This document shows, in pieces, positions 7,110-15,282 of a DNA stretch of 18,201 bases. Made by a program: the position numbers and the translations under genes. Numbering within the stretch: position 1 is the first letter of the stretch; each line of letters begins with the position of its first letter. This stretch comes from Ignavibacteriales bacterium (GTDB taxonomy: Bacteria; Bacteroidota; Ignavibacteria; Ignavibacteriales; Ignavibacteriaceae). The notes under the pieces were generated by a model. It was not told where the DNA came from. It ran no database searches and saw only the letters and a list, made by a program, of their open reading frames with translations. The stretch is from the NCBI GenBank assembly GCA_020061995.1, contig JAGUXE010000243.1, forward strand, positions 1 to 18,201, written 5' to 3'.

Positions 7110-8327
7110 TTGAAAGACTTGATTAGAAAACCGGAATTAATGGCTCCTGCGGGAAACTGGACAATGCTTAGAGCCGCAGTAAAAAATGGTGCCGATGCAG
7201 TCTATTTCGGAATTGGTAAATTAAATATGCGCGCCAAAGCAGAAAACTTTACTATCGATGAACTCCCTGAGATTGTTGAATTTTGCAATGAAGAAAAAGT
7301 TATTCCTTTTCTTGTGGTTAATACTATCATACGTGATGAAAAATTGAGTGATGTTTCTGAAATTCTTACAAATGCTAAAAAAGCTGGGATAAAAAAAATT
7401 ATTTGTTGGGATTTTGCAGTCATCGAAAAATGCAAAGAACTTGGTTTGGAGTTTTGTATTTCAACACAAGCTTCAATTGCAAATGTTGCGGCTGCAAGGT
7501 TTTATCAATCACTGGGAGCGTCAAGAATAGTTTTAGCACGTGAGTGTTCCTTAAATGAAATAATAGAAATTCGTAAAAATGTGAACATCGAAGTTGAAGC
7601 TTTTATTCACGGGGCGATGTGCATTGCCGTTAGTGGAAGATGTTTTTTAAGTCATGAAATGTTTGATAAAAGTGCAAATGAAGGGGAATGCCTGCAATCG
7701 TGCAGAAGAGAATATGAAATCTATGATAAGCGAATGGATCAAACTTTAATATTGGGTGAAGATTACGTTTTATCGGCAAAAGATCTTTCTACAATTGATT
7801 TTATTGATAAATTAATTGAAGCCGGAATTGATTCATTCAAAATTGAAGGACGAAAAAGAAGCCCTGAATATGTTGCTAAAACCGTTTCAGTTTACCGAAG
7901 GGGAATAGATGCATACTTCGACGGAACGTTAACTGATGAATTGAAAAAAGAATTCAATGAAGAACTCGCCACTGTTTATAATAGAGGGTTTTCATCAGGA
8001 TTCTATCAATACGACCCATCCACAAATGAATTTGCAGATGTTGAGGGGAATGCCTCAACAATAAAAAAAGAATATGTCGGAAAAGTATTAAATTATTATT
8101 CGAATTCTCATATCGTTTATGTAGAGCTGGAATCAGGAAGAGTTGAAATTGGAGACAAAATTCTTATCATCGGAAAAACTTCCGGTGTAATTGAAATGGA
8201 AGTCCAAAATATAATAATTGATGAAAAATCTGTTGCATCTGCAAAAAAAGGGGACAGAATTACTTTTGAATGCGATGAGAAAGTACGTCCGAGAGATCGT
8301 GTGTTCATTTTGAAAGGAAAAGAATGA
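7110..8327 (+). CDS. U32 peptidase-family protein, TrhP/RlhA-like
   Basis: The protein is 405 aa. ELMAPAGNWTMLRAAVKNGADAVYFG at the N-terminus, the TIIRDEKL and CISTQASIAN strands of a TIM-barrel, and the U32 signature region EAFIHGAMCIAVSGRCFLSH (about 164-182) are all present. Cys171, Cys178, Cys194 and Cys198 (MCIAVSGRC, GECLQSC) fit the conserved Fe-S cysteines of the family. KDLSTIDFIDKLIEAGIDSFKIEGRKRSPEYV follows, then a C-terminal beta domain. Members with this pattern (TrhP, RlhA) make 5-hydroxyuridine in tRNA or 5-hydroxycytidine in 23S rRNA using prephenate; the 'peptidase' label is historical. The start is TTG directly after the pduT stop (0-bp gap); TTG 7119 is an alternative. 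Abutment implies co-expression with pduT; a functional tie is not proven. Confidence 0.85.
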   Translation: MKDLIRKPELMAPAGNWTMLRAAVKNGADAVYFGIGKLNMRAKAENFTIDELPEIVEFCNEEKVIPFLVVNTIIRDEKLSDVSEILTNAKKAGIKKIICWDFAVIEKCKELGLEFCISTQASIANVAAARFYQSLGASRIVLARECSLNEIIEIRKNVNIEVEAFIHGAMCIAVSGRCFLSHEMFDKSANEGECLQSCRREYEIYDKRMDQTLILGEDYVLSAKDLSTIDFIDKLIEAGIDSFKIEGRKRSPEYVAKTVSVYRRGIDAYFDGTLTDELKKEFNEELATVYNRGFSSGFYQYDPSTNEFADVEGNASTIKKEYVGKVLNYYSNSHIVYVELESGRVEIGDKILIIGKTSGVIEMEVQNIIIDEKSVASAKKGDRITFECDEKVRPRDRVFILKGKE

Positions 8328-8387
8328 AATTCAGATATTAATTCCGCCAAGCTTAAAAATATCGATTATCCCTTAAAAATTAAAAAA

Positions 8388-8419
8388 TTTGCTAATTCGG
8401 TAAAATAATTCTAACTTTG
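8388..8419 (+). promoter_or_regulatory. Bacteroidota-type promoter of the rimP-nusA cluster
   Basis: TTTG (8388-8391), 20 bases, TAACTTTG (8412-8419) fits the TTTG-N19-20-TAnnTTTG consensus without a mismatch. Transcription would begin near 8424-8428, giving a leader of about 35 bases that consists largely of the hairpin at 8430-8446. Confidence 0.65.
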
Positions 8420-8429
8420 GGAACAGTTT

Positions 8430-8456
8430 TCGCCCGGTTAGGGCGATTTTTATTTG
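8430..8456 (+). promoter_or_regulatory. Terminator-like leader hairpin before rimP
   Basis: TCGCCC (8430-8435) and GGGCGA (8441-8446) form a 6-bp stem with loop GGTTA, followed at once by TTTTTATTTG. It has the form of an intrinsic terminator yet sits between the predicted transcription start and rimP. It could end readthrough from the U32 gene, act as an attenuator sensitive to NusA, or both. Confidence 0.6.
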
Positions 8457-8459
8457 TAT

Positions 8460-8918
8460 ATGAACTTAATTGAAGAAAAAATATCGAAAATTTGCGAAGA
8501 GGTAGCAACCGAGAGTGGTTACTTCGTTATAGCAATTCAATTCCGCGGTCAAAAAAGTCAGAAGATTATCGAACTCTTTATTGATGGTGAAAAGAATCTG
8601 ACCATAGCTGATTGTGCCTCAATAAGCAGGTTGATAAACGAGAAAATCGAAGCAGAAAACATTATAGAATCGAGTTATCGTCTGGATGTTTCATCCCCCG
8701 GGGTTGAACGTCCCTTAAAATTTTTCCAGCAATACAAAAAGCATATCGGTCGCAAATTTGAATTAGAATATAATGATGAATCCGGAACGATTAACAAACT
8801 GACTGCTCAACTAAACCGAATCGAAGAAGATATTTTAATCTTTACGAATAAAAAAGAAGAAATTAAGATTCAATTTTCTAACATAATAAAAGCTCAAGTA
8901 CTAATTAGTTTTTCTTGA
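8460..8918 (+). CDS. rimP: Ribosome maturation factor RimP
   Basis: The protein is 152 aa and acts in 30S subunit assembly. The N-terminal alpha/beta domain ends in the family signature YRLDVSSPGVERPLK (73-87), followed by a short C-terminal SH3-like beta domain. ATG 8460 is chosen over TTG 8454 because it gives the usual MxLIEEKI start; neither has a clear ribosome site, and the gene begins 13 bases after the leader hairpin. It is first in the cluster, 16 bases before nusA. Confidence 0.93.
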   Translation: MNLIEEKISKICEEVATESGYFVIAIQFRGQKSQKIIELFIDGEKNLTIADCASISRLINEKIEAENIIESSYRLDVSSPGVERPLKFFQQYKKHIGRKFELEYNDESGTINKLTAQLNRIEEDILIFTNKKEEIKIQFSNIIKAQVLISFS

Positions 8919-8934
8919 TGGAGGTTAACTAAAG

Positions 8935-10179
8935 ATGAATTCCGAAATAGTCGAATCCTTTGCGCAGATGGTGCGCGAAAAGGGAGTGGATAAAGATGTG
9001 CTTCAGGGTATCCTTGAAGAAGTCTTCGGCATAATTGTTAAAAAGAAATATGGTGAAGATGCCAAATATAGCGTTGTTGTTAATATGGATAGAGGCGATA
9101 TAGAAATATATCTAATGCGTGAAGTTGTTGAAGTTGTTGAAAATCCAAATCTTCAAATTCATATAGACGAACTTAATAGAATCGGCAACGAGGACGAGCT
9201 GGAAGTTGGTGAAGAATATGCCGAGAAAATTAAAATCCCAAGTTTTGGTAGAAGAATGATTGGATTGGCAAAACAAAGTTTATCCCAAAGAATTCGTGAG
9301 TTAGAAAAAGATCTTGTTTATAATGAATACAAAGAATTGCTTGGCGAAATTGTAATCGGCGATATTTATCAGATTAGAAAAAATGACATTCTCGTTAATC
9401 ACAATAAGAATGAATTAATGTTGCCACGGAACGAACAAATTCCTTTTGAAAGATACCGCAAAGGCGAAACCATCCGCGCCATTGTTAAGGAAGTAAAAAA
9501 AGGGAATACCGGTCCGCAAATTATTATTTCGCGTTCAGATAATACTTTCCTCCGCAGATTATTTGAAATAGAAATTCCGGAAATTTATGACGGAATTATT
9601 GAAATAAAATCAATTGCGAGAGAACCCGGGGAACGGGCTAAAATTACAGTTGAATCGCAAGATAAACGGATTGATGCGGTAGGTGCATGCGTTGGAATGA
9701 AAGGCGTTCGTATTCATGCGGTTGTTAGAGAATTGAATAACGAAAATATTGATGTTATCCCTTATACAAATGATATTCAAGTTTTAATTCAAAGAGCATT
9801 GGCTCCGGGAAAAATTAAAAATATTGAAATTGATAAAGATGAGAAGAAGGCAACGGTTTTTGCCGATAGTGATCAAGCATCACTTATAGTTGGTAGAAAC
9901 GGTGTTAATATTCGTCTTGCAATGAAATTAACAGGATATAATATCGATTTAATCAGAGAAGAAAAACCATTCGAAGAATATGAAGATGATATTGAATTAA
10001 TTGATTTAAGAGAAGAGCTCGGAGAAGAAATTTATAAACTTCTTATTGAGCATAGATACGATACCGCATTAGAAGTGTTAAGAGCGGGTGAAGAAAAATT
10101 GCTTGAGGTTGAAGGTTTAACTTCTGAAAAAATTCAAGAAATTTTTGAAATTATAAAATCACAGTTTGAAGAAGAGTAG
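8935..10179 (+). CDS. nusA: Transcription termination/antitermination factor NusA
   Basis: The protein is 414 aa, within the range of NusA proteins lacking the long acidic repeats of E. coli. Domains in order: N-terminal RNA-polymerase-binding domain (1-130), S1 (about 136-200, LGEIVIGDIYQI ... GETIRAIVKEV), KH1 with GACVGMKGVRI (250-260), KH2 with LIVGRNGVNIRLA (318-330), and a single C-terminal helix-hairpin-helix region (about 360-408). It binds elongating polymerase and modulates pausing and hairpin termination. TGGAGG lies about 12 bases before the ATG. Its position in the cluster and the hairpin before rimP raise the possibility of autoregulation, as known for the E. coli nusA operon. 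Confidence 0.97.
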   Translation: MNSEIVESFAQMVREKGVDKDVLQGILEEVFGIIVKKKYGEDAKYSVVVNMDRGDIEIYLMREVVEVVENPNLQIHIDELNRIGNEDELEVGEEYAEKIKIPSFGRRMIGLAKQSLSQRIRELEKDLVYNEYKELLGEIVIGDIYQIRKNDILVNHNKNELMLPRNEQIPFERYRKGETIRAIVKEVKKGNTGPQIIISRSDNTFLRRLFEIEIPEIYDGIIEIKSIAREPGERAKITVESQDKRIDAVGACVGMKGVRIHAVVRELNNENIDVIPYTNDIQVLIQRALAPGKIKNIEIDKDEKKATVFADSDQASLIVGRNGVNIRLAMKLTGYNIDLIREEKPFEEYEDDIELIDLREELGEEIYKLLIEHRYDTALEVLRAGEEKLLEVEGLTSEKIQEIFEIIKSQFEEE

Positions 10180-10205
10180 TTTATACACAAGGGATCTCTA
10201 AGAGT

Positions 10206-12857
10206 ATGGAAGAAACTAAAGAAAAAAAGATACGTGTTCACATTTTAGCGACGGAATATAATCTCGCAGCTGATAGCTTGATTGATTTCTTGAAGAAAAA
10301 AGGCTTCGAAGTTAAGACGCAGAACTCGATTGTTACAGGTGATATGCTCACCGAGATTCAAAATCATTTCAAAAAAGATATTGAAAAAGCAGAAAAGCAT
10401 CAGAAGAAAGTAGCCGAATTCAATAAGAAAATGGCCGCCAAAACTCCTAAAGAGGAGAAGACCGCTTCAATTTCAGAGCAAATTGAAGAAGTTCCACAAC
10501 CCGTCATTGTCGAAATAGAACAACCTTCAATGATTGAAACTGAAACTGTAATTGAGCAGCCAATTGTCGATGAAAAACAATCAGAAGCAACTCCTGATGC
10601 TGAAGTATCTGTTGCAGATGAAAAAGTAGTCCAAACAGTAGAAAGCACTGAACAAGTTGTAATAAGTAAAGAGGATGTCCCAACTAAAGTGGAGACGCCT
10701 GAAGTTAAAGCCCCCAAAACCCATGAAGACGCTCCAACCAAGATGAGAGGTCTAACCGTTTTAGGAAAAATGGATTTAACTGAAAAGAAATCTGCCCAGC
10801 AAGAACCCAAACCTCAAACCGCTGAACAGAAAGAGGATGCTTCCAAGGTTATTAAAAAGAAAAAGAAAAAACCAAAACCAAAGAAAAAAGGTGAAGCTGT
10901 AGTTGAAGAGCCGGTTGTTGTAAAAAAACGCCAAAAAGTTAAAAAGTTTGAAATTGATGATAAAGAAGTTAAAGAAGCAATACGTAAAACACTTTTAAGT
11001 ATGGATGACTCAATCCTTGCGGGGCGAGCCTCAAGTCGTAAAAGAAAAAAGAAGGAACGTCAGGAGCAAGAAGATATTCTTGAAGAAATCCGTCAACATG
11101 AAAAAAATGTAATTCATGTTACTGAATTTATTGCAGTAAATGAATTGGCAAATTTAATGGGTGTTTCTGTTGGTGATGTAATAACCAAATGTATTTCGTT
11201 GGGACTAATGGTTTCAATTAATCAACGTCTTGATGTTGAAACGATAACTCTTGTTGCAGATGAGTTTGACTTTGAAGTCGAATTTGTTAAAGAATACACT
11301 TCTGAAGTTTTGGAAGATTATGAAGATAATGAAGAAACTTTGAAATTCCGTTCACCTGTAGTTACAATTATGGGGCACGTCGATCATGGTAAAACTTCAT
11401 TGCTTGATTATATAAGACAAACAAATGTTGTTGCCGGAGAATCCGGTGGAATCACTCAACATATTGGTGCATACAAAGTTGATGTTGGTAATGGCAAGTT
11501 CATTACATTTTTAGATACTCCCGGTCACGAAGCCTTTACAGCTATGCGTGCAAGAGGTGCACAGGTTACAGATATAGTTATCCTTGTAGTCGCGGCTGAT
11601 GATGCGGTGATGCCTCAAACAGTCGAAGCAATAAGCCACGCACTTGCAGCAAATGTTCCGATTGTTGTTGCTGTTAATAAAATTGACAAACCCGGTGCTA
11701 ATATTGAAAAAATTAAACAACAATTAGCCGATCGAAAAGTATTGGTTGAAGATTGGGGCGGGAAATATCAGTGTGTAGAACTTTCTGCAAAGAGTGGAAA
11801 GAATGTTGATATCCTTCTTGAGAAAATTTTACTTGAGGCTGAAATATTAGACCTCAAAGCTAATTCTGACCGAAATGCGAGAGGAATAATTATCGAATCC
11901 GAACTAGATAAAGGAAGAGGTGTTACTTCTACAGTGTTAGTTCAAAAAGGAACGCTAAAAGTTGGTGATCCGTTTATTGCCGGTATTTATCAAGGCAGAG
12001 TTCGTGCAATGTTTGATGAAAGAAATCGTAAAGTTATTCAAGCAGGTCCTGCAACTCCGGTACTTGTTCTAGGTTTAGAAGGTGCTCCGCAAGCAGGCGA
12101 TCTTTTTATAGTTGTTGATTCTGAAAGAGAAGCACGTGAAATATCACTTAAACGACAACAATTAAAACGCGAACAAGATCAAAAACAAGTTCATCACTTA
12201 ACCCTTGATGAAATTGCGCAGCAAATTAAAATTGGTGGAGTTAAAGAACTTCCTCTTATCGTTAAAGGTGACGTGGATGGTTCGGTTGAAGCACTTTCAG
12301 ATTCATTAATGAAATTGTCAACGGAAGAAGTTATAGTTCGAGTTATTCACCGTGGTGTAGGTGCAATCTCTGAAAGTGATGTTCTCCTTGCAGATGCTTC
12401 AAATGCAATTATAGTTGGTTTCCATGTTCGCCCGAATCTAAATGCACGTAAACTTGCAGAGACTCAAAAAGTTGATATTAGAATTTACAGTGTTATTTAT
12501 GATGCGATAAATGAAGTAAAATCTGCATTGGAAGGTCTATTATCTCCAATCCTTAGTGAAGAAATTACTTCAAGTGTTGAAGTTCGTGAAACATTCAAAG
12601 TCCCAAAAATTGGAACTGTTGCCGGATGTTATGTCCTTGAAGGTAAAATATTCAGAAATAATAAAGTGAGAATTGTTCGTAACGGAATAGTTATTTATGA
12701 AGGTGATTTGGGAGCTTTAAAACGCTTTAAGGATGATGTACGTGAAGTTGACGCTGGTTATGAATGTGGTATTAGTATTTACAATTTTAACGATATTAAA
12801 ATCGGTGATATTATTGAAGCATTCAAAATTATTGAAACAAAGAAGAAACTTATATAG
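10206..12857 (+). CDS. infB: Translation initiation factor IF-2
   Basis: The protein is 883 aa. A small IF2N-type domain (5-55) is followed by a long low-complexity linker (about 70-295) rich in E, V, P, T and then K, with a run of lysines near 217-228. A second IF2_N domain spans about 300-360. The GTPase core has G1 GHVDHGKT (390-397), G3 DTPGHE (437-442), G4 NKID (491-494) and a G5 SAK. The beta-barrel and C-terminal fMet-tRNA-binding domains complete it, ending near TKKKLI. It delivers initiator tRNA to the 30S subunit and promotes subunit joining. The gap to nusA is 26 bp; the ribosome site (AAGGGA) is distant from the ATG. Internal starts giving shorter isoforms, as in E. coli, cannot be excluded. 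Confidence 0.98.
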   Translation: MEETKEKKIRVHILATEYNLAADSLIDFLKKKGFEVKTQNSIVTGDMLTEIQNHFKKDIEKAEKHQKKVAEFNKKMAAKTPKEEKTASISEQIEEVPQPVIVEIEQPSMIETETVIEQPIVDEKQSEATPDAEVSVADEKVVQTVESTEQVVISKEDVPTKVETPEVKAPKTHEDAPTKMRGLTVLGKMDLTEKKSAQQEPKPQTAEQKEDASKVIKKKKKKPKPKKKGEAVVEEPVVVKKRQKVKKFEIDDKEVKEAIRKTLLSMDDSILAGRASSRKRKKKERQEQEDILEEIRQHEKNVIHVTEFIAVNELANLMGVSVGDVITKCISLGLMVSINQRLDVETITLVADEFDFEVEFVKEYTSEVLEDYEDNEETLKFRSPVVTIMGHVDHGKTSLLDYIRQTNVVAGESGGITQHIGAYKVDVGNGKFITFLDTPGHEAFTAMRARGAQVTDIVILVVAADDAVMPQTVEAISHALAANVPIVVAVNKIDKPGANIEKIKQQLADRKVLVEDWGGKYQCVELSAKSGKNVDILLEKILLEAEILDLKANSDRNARGIIIESELDKGRGVTSTVLVQKGTLKVGDPFIAGIYQGRVRAMFDERNRKVIQAGPATPVLVLGLEGAPQAGDLFIVVDSEREAREISLKRQQLKREQDQKQVHHLTLDEIAQQIKIGGVKELPLIVKGDVDGSVEALSDSLMKLSTEEVIVRVIHRGVGAISESDVLLADASNAIIVGFHVRPNLNARKLAETQKVDIRIYSVIYDAINEVKSALEGLLSPILSEEITSSVEVRETFKVPKIGTVAGCYVLEGKIFRNNKVRIVRNGIVIYEGDLGALKRFKDDVREVDAGYECGISIYNFNDIKIGDIIEAFKIIETKKKLI

Positions 12858-12902
12858 TGAATCTTTTCCCCAATTTGATTTTAATAGTTTCGGAGGGAAT
12901 AA

Positions 12903-13259
12903 ATGGGCTATAGAAAAGATAAATTAGAGAACCTGATTAAAGAAGAATTGAGTTTAATCTTTCTTCATCGTTTGTCTGATCCCATATTCGGATTTCTTAC
13001 AATAACGGGAGTTAAGTTATCGCCTGATTTGAAAATTGCCAAAGTATTTATCTCGGTTTTTGAAAAAGAAAAAAGAGAATATACACTCCAGAAAGTATTG
13101 GCAAAGACCGGATTTATCAGAAGTGAGTTAGCATCAAAAGTTAGAGTAAGATATGTTCCTGAACTAAAGTTCTTTATTGATGATACACTCGATTACGTTG
13201 AAAAGATTGAAGGAATATTAAAAAAGATTCACGAGGATGATAACAAAACAATCGAATAA
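12903..13259 (+). CDS. rbfA: 30S ribosome-binding factor RbfA
   Basis: The protein is 118 aa. It has the single KH-like fold of RbfA: helix EDLIKEELS-type segment near the N-terminus (LENLIKEELSLIFLHRLSDP), strand LSPDLKIAKVFISVF, and the C-terminal RVRYVPELKFFIDDTLDYVEKIEGIL signature. It assists late 16S rRNA processing and cold-shock 30S maturation. GGAGG (12892-12896) is 6 bases before the ATG. Its 3' end overlaps truB by 23 bases. Confidence 0.95.
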   Translation: MGYRKDKLENLIKEELSLIFLHRLSDPIFGFLTITGVKLSPDLKIAKVFISVFEKEKREYTLQKVLAKTGFIRSELASKVRVRYVPELKFFIDDTLDYVEKIEGILKKIHEDDNKTIE

Positions 13260-13968
13260 TTCCTCTGAACTTAATTTCGAAATAGGTGAAAGTATTCTGT
13301 TTGATAAACCTTTAAATAGAACATCTTTTCAAATTGTTTATGAGTTGAGAAAAATCATCAAAGTTAAAAAGGTTGGACATGCCGGAACTCTTGACCCTAA
13401 AGCTACAGGCTTATTAATAATTTGTACGGGGAAAAAGACGAAGGAGATAACTAACTTTCAGGATTTACAAAAAACTTATACCGGATCTTTCACGCTCGGT
13501 AAAACTACACCGTCTATGGACTGTGAAACCGAATTTGAAAATGAATTACCTTTTGATCATTATAACGAAGATGAAATTCTTTCAGTTCGGAATTCATTTC
13601 TTGGTGAAATTGAACAAATTCCTCCGATGTTCTCAGCCGTAAATTATGGAGGGAAAAAACTTTATAAGCTTGCCCGAAAGGGAAAGACAGTCCATCGTGA
13701 ACCGAGAAAAATTAATGTTTATCAATTTGAAATAACAAAAATATCGCTTCCGGAAATTCACTTCAAAATTGACTGTTCTAAAGGAACTTATATAAGGGTG
13801 ATTGCTCACGATTTTGGTCAAAAATTAGGTTGCGGAGCTTATTTAAGCAGTTTAAGGAGAACCAAAATCGGAGATTATTCCGTCGAAAATGCTTTTTCAA
13901 TTGATGAGTTCAGAGATTTTTATTACGGGATAAATAAAACTTCCACAAATACGGAAGTTTCTTTTTGA
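13237..13968 (+). CDS. truB: tRNA pseudouridine-55 synthase TruB
   Basis: The protein is 243 aa, a short bacterial TruB. It makes pseudouridine 55 in the T-loop of tRNAs. DKPLNRTSFQIVYELRK precedes the catalytic motif GHAGTLDPKATGLL with Asp53. The substrate-binding KTYTGSFTLGKTTPSMDCETE, IPPMFSAVNYGGKKLYKLAR and CSKGTYIRVIAHDFG segments are intact. The C-terminal PUA-like domain of E. coli TruB is absent or minimal. The start lies inside rbfA in another frame (23-base overlap) with GAGG touching the ATG; no later ATG precedes the conserved core, so translational coupling to rbfA is likely. The 3' end encodes a terminator hairpin. Confidence 0.96.
   Translation: MITKQSNNSSELNFEIGESILFDKPLNRTSFQIVYELRKIIKVKKVGHAGTLDPKATGLLIICTGKKTKEITNFQDLQKTYTGSFTLGKTTPSMDCETEFENELPFDHYNEDEILSVRNSFLGEIEQIPPMFSAVNYGGKKLYKLARKGKTVHREPRKINVYQFEITKISLPEIHFKIDCSKGTYIRVIAHDFGQKLGCGAYLSSLRRTKIGDYSVENAFSIDEFRDFYYGINKTSTNTEVSF
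13937..13966 (+). terminator. Intrinsic terminator inside the truB 3' end
   Basis: AAACTTCC (13937-13944) pairs with GGAAGTTT (13953-13960), 8 bp with an 8-base loop, followed by CTTTTT that runs into the TGA stop. The whole structure is within truB codons for its last ten residues. It probably reduces readthrough into ribF. Confidence 0.6.
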
Positions 13969-13989
13969 GATGAAAATACTTTATTTTTG
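13958..13989 (+). promoter_or_regulatory. Candidate ribF promoter
   Basis: TATTTTTG (13982-13989) matches TAnnTTTG; TTTC at 13958-13961 stands 20 bases upstream, one base off TTTG. A start near 13996 would leave a leader of about 20 bases. It lies just after the truB terminator, which fits a separate ribF-rpsO-pnp transcription unit. Confidence 0.4.
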
Positions 13990-14015
13990 CAAATTACCGT
14001 TAAGATTTTGGAAGC

Positions 14016-14945
14016 ATGAGTGTTGAGCTAAATTTATCTGAAATAACTCGAAACGATAATACAATTATTACTGTCGGGTCTTTTGACGGAGTGCATGTCG
14101 GTCATGTTAAAATTCTTTCAACTCTTGTTAATACTGCGAAAGAAAAAAAATGTAGAAGTATCGTTTTAACATTTGAACCTCATCCTAGAAAAATTGTTTC
14201 ACAAAATTATTCTTTGAAATTATTGACCACCCTTGACGAAAAGCGAGAACTGATTTACAAATTGGGTATTGATGAAATTTTAATTCTTCCGTTTACTTAC
14301 GAATTTTCTCAAATGTCCTCCGATGATTTTTTTAAGGATATCGTCATCGATAAAATCGGAATTAAAGAAATTATTCTTGGTTATGATCACCGATTTGGCA
14401 GAGGAAGAGACGGAGATGAGAACAAAGTTAGGCAACTCGGCAGCATTTATAATTTTGATGTAACACTCGTTCCCGAAGTTAAATATGATGATTTAACCGT
14501 AAGCAGTTCGGTAATCAGAAAAGAATTGCAAAAGGGGGAAATTAAGTCAGCCACTTGTTATTTGAATCGGTTTTATTCAATTACCGGAAAAGTTATCGAA
14601 GGGGATAAGCGGGGAAGATTGCTCGGATTTCCAACTGCAAATATCAGTGTTTCTGACCAAGACAAAATGATTCCTGCAACTGGAGTTTATGCAGTACAAG
14701 TTATAGTAGAAGGAAGAAAATATTTCGGTGTAATGAATATTGGTAATAGACCAACATTTCAAGAGACTGAAAATGTAATTCTAGAAGTTCACATATTCGA
14801 TTTTACTGAAAATATATATAATAAAGAGATTAAAGTTGAATTTGTCGATCGAATCAGAGATGAACAAAAATTCAATTCTAAGGACGAACTTATTCAACAG
14901 ATAAATAGAGACAAAGCAACTGCTTTGCAAATTTTAACAAATTAA
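14016..14945 (+). CDS. ribF: Bifunctional riboflavin kinase/FMN adenylyltransferase
   Basis: The protein is 309 aa, the usual length. It converts riboflavin to FMN and then FAD. The N-terminal nucleotidyltransferase domain has TVGSFDGVHVGH (19-30) with the HxGH-type site and a later SSSVIRKEL segment matching the family ISSTxIR position. The C-terminal kinase domain carries GRLLGFPTANI with the PTAN motif at 206-209 and the NIGNRPTF strand. GGAAG is almost adjacent to the ATG. ribF next to truB and rpsO is a common bacterial arrangement; FAD supply would serve the two flavoproteins in this window among many others. Confidence 0.96.
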   Translation: MSVELNLSEITRNDNTIITVGSFDGVHVGHVKILSTLVNTAKEKKCRSIVLTFEPHPRKIVSQNYSLKLLTTLDEKRELIYKLGIDEILILPFTYEFSQMSSDDFFKDIVIDKIGIKEIILGYDHRFGRGRDGDENKVRQLGSIYNFDVTLVPEVKYDDLTVSSSVIRKELQKGEIKSATCYLNRFYSITGKVIEGDKRGRLLGFPTANISVSDQDKMIPATGVYAVQVIVEGRKYFGVMNIGNRPTFQETENVILEVHIFDFTENIYNKEIKVEFVDRIRDEQKFNSKDELIQQINRDKATALQILTN

Positions 14946-14953
14946 TAAATAAT

Positions 14954-14977
14954 TAATCCCGGTTAGTTCTGGGGTTA
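14954..14977 (+). promoter_or_regulatory. Leader hairpin before rpsO
   Basis: TAATCCC (14954-14960) pairs with GGGGTTA (14971-14977), 7 bp including one U-G pair next to a C-G pair, with a 10-base loop. It lies 32 bases before the rpsO start, with AAGGAG (14994-14999) in between. Many bacteria control rpsO by S15 binding its own leader; this is a candidate for such a site. It has no following U run, so it does not look like a ribF terminator. Confidence 0.35.
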
Positions 14978-15009
14978 TATCGTATCAAATCAAAAGGAGA
15001 AATAGTCAG

Positions 15010-15273
15010 ATGACTAAAGAAGAAAAACTCGAAATAGTTTCCAAGTATGGTGCAAACGAAAAAGATTCCGGTAAAGCGGAAGTACAAATTGCACTTATTA
15101 CAAAAAGAATCAATGATCTTACATCACATTTTAACATGCATAAAAAAGATCACCACTCAAGAAGAGGGTTGATGATGCTTGTTGGTAAAAGAAGAAGATT
15201 ATTGGATTATTTAATAGCTAAAGATATTAGCCGTTATAGAACCATTATTAAAGAATTGAATATAAGAAAGTAA
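15010..15273 (+). CDS. rpsO: Small ribosomal subunit protein S15
   Basis: The protein is 87 aa, close to the standard 88-89. The four-helix protein binds the central domain of 16S rRNA as a primary assembly protein. The signature [20 protein letters not shown] and the following [11 protein letters not shown] are clear. AAGGAG lies 10 bases before the ATG. It is 9 bases before pnp, the widely conserved rpsO-pnp pairing. Confidence 0.98.
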   Translation: MTKEEKLEIVSKYGANEKDSGKAEVQIALITKRINDLTSHFNMHKKDHHSRRGLMMLVGKRRRLLDYLIAKDISRYRTIIKELNIRK

Positions 15274-15282
15274 GGTATTTGA

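Noticed and set aside
7110..8327. Reading the U32 gene as a collagenase or secreted protease
   Set aside because: There is no signal peptide, and the Fe-S cysteine pattern matches the RNA-hydroxylation members of the family; the protease label is historical.
10400..10810. Minus-strand reading frame of 136 codons inside infB
   Set aside because: It is the antisense of the low-complexity E/V/P/T linker of IF-2; its S/T/V-rich composition is what that predicts.
12733..12927. Small plus-strand frame bridging infB and rbfA
   Set aside because: It is an out-of-frame shadow of the infB 3' end and no family features are seen.
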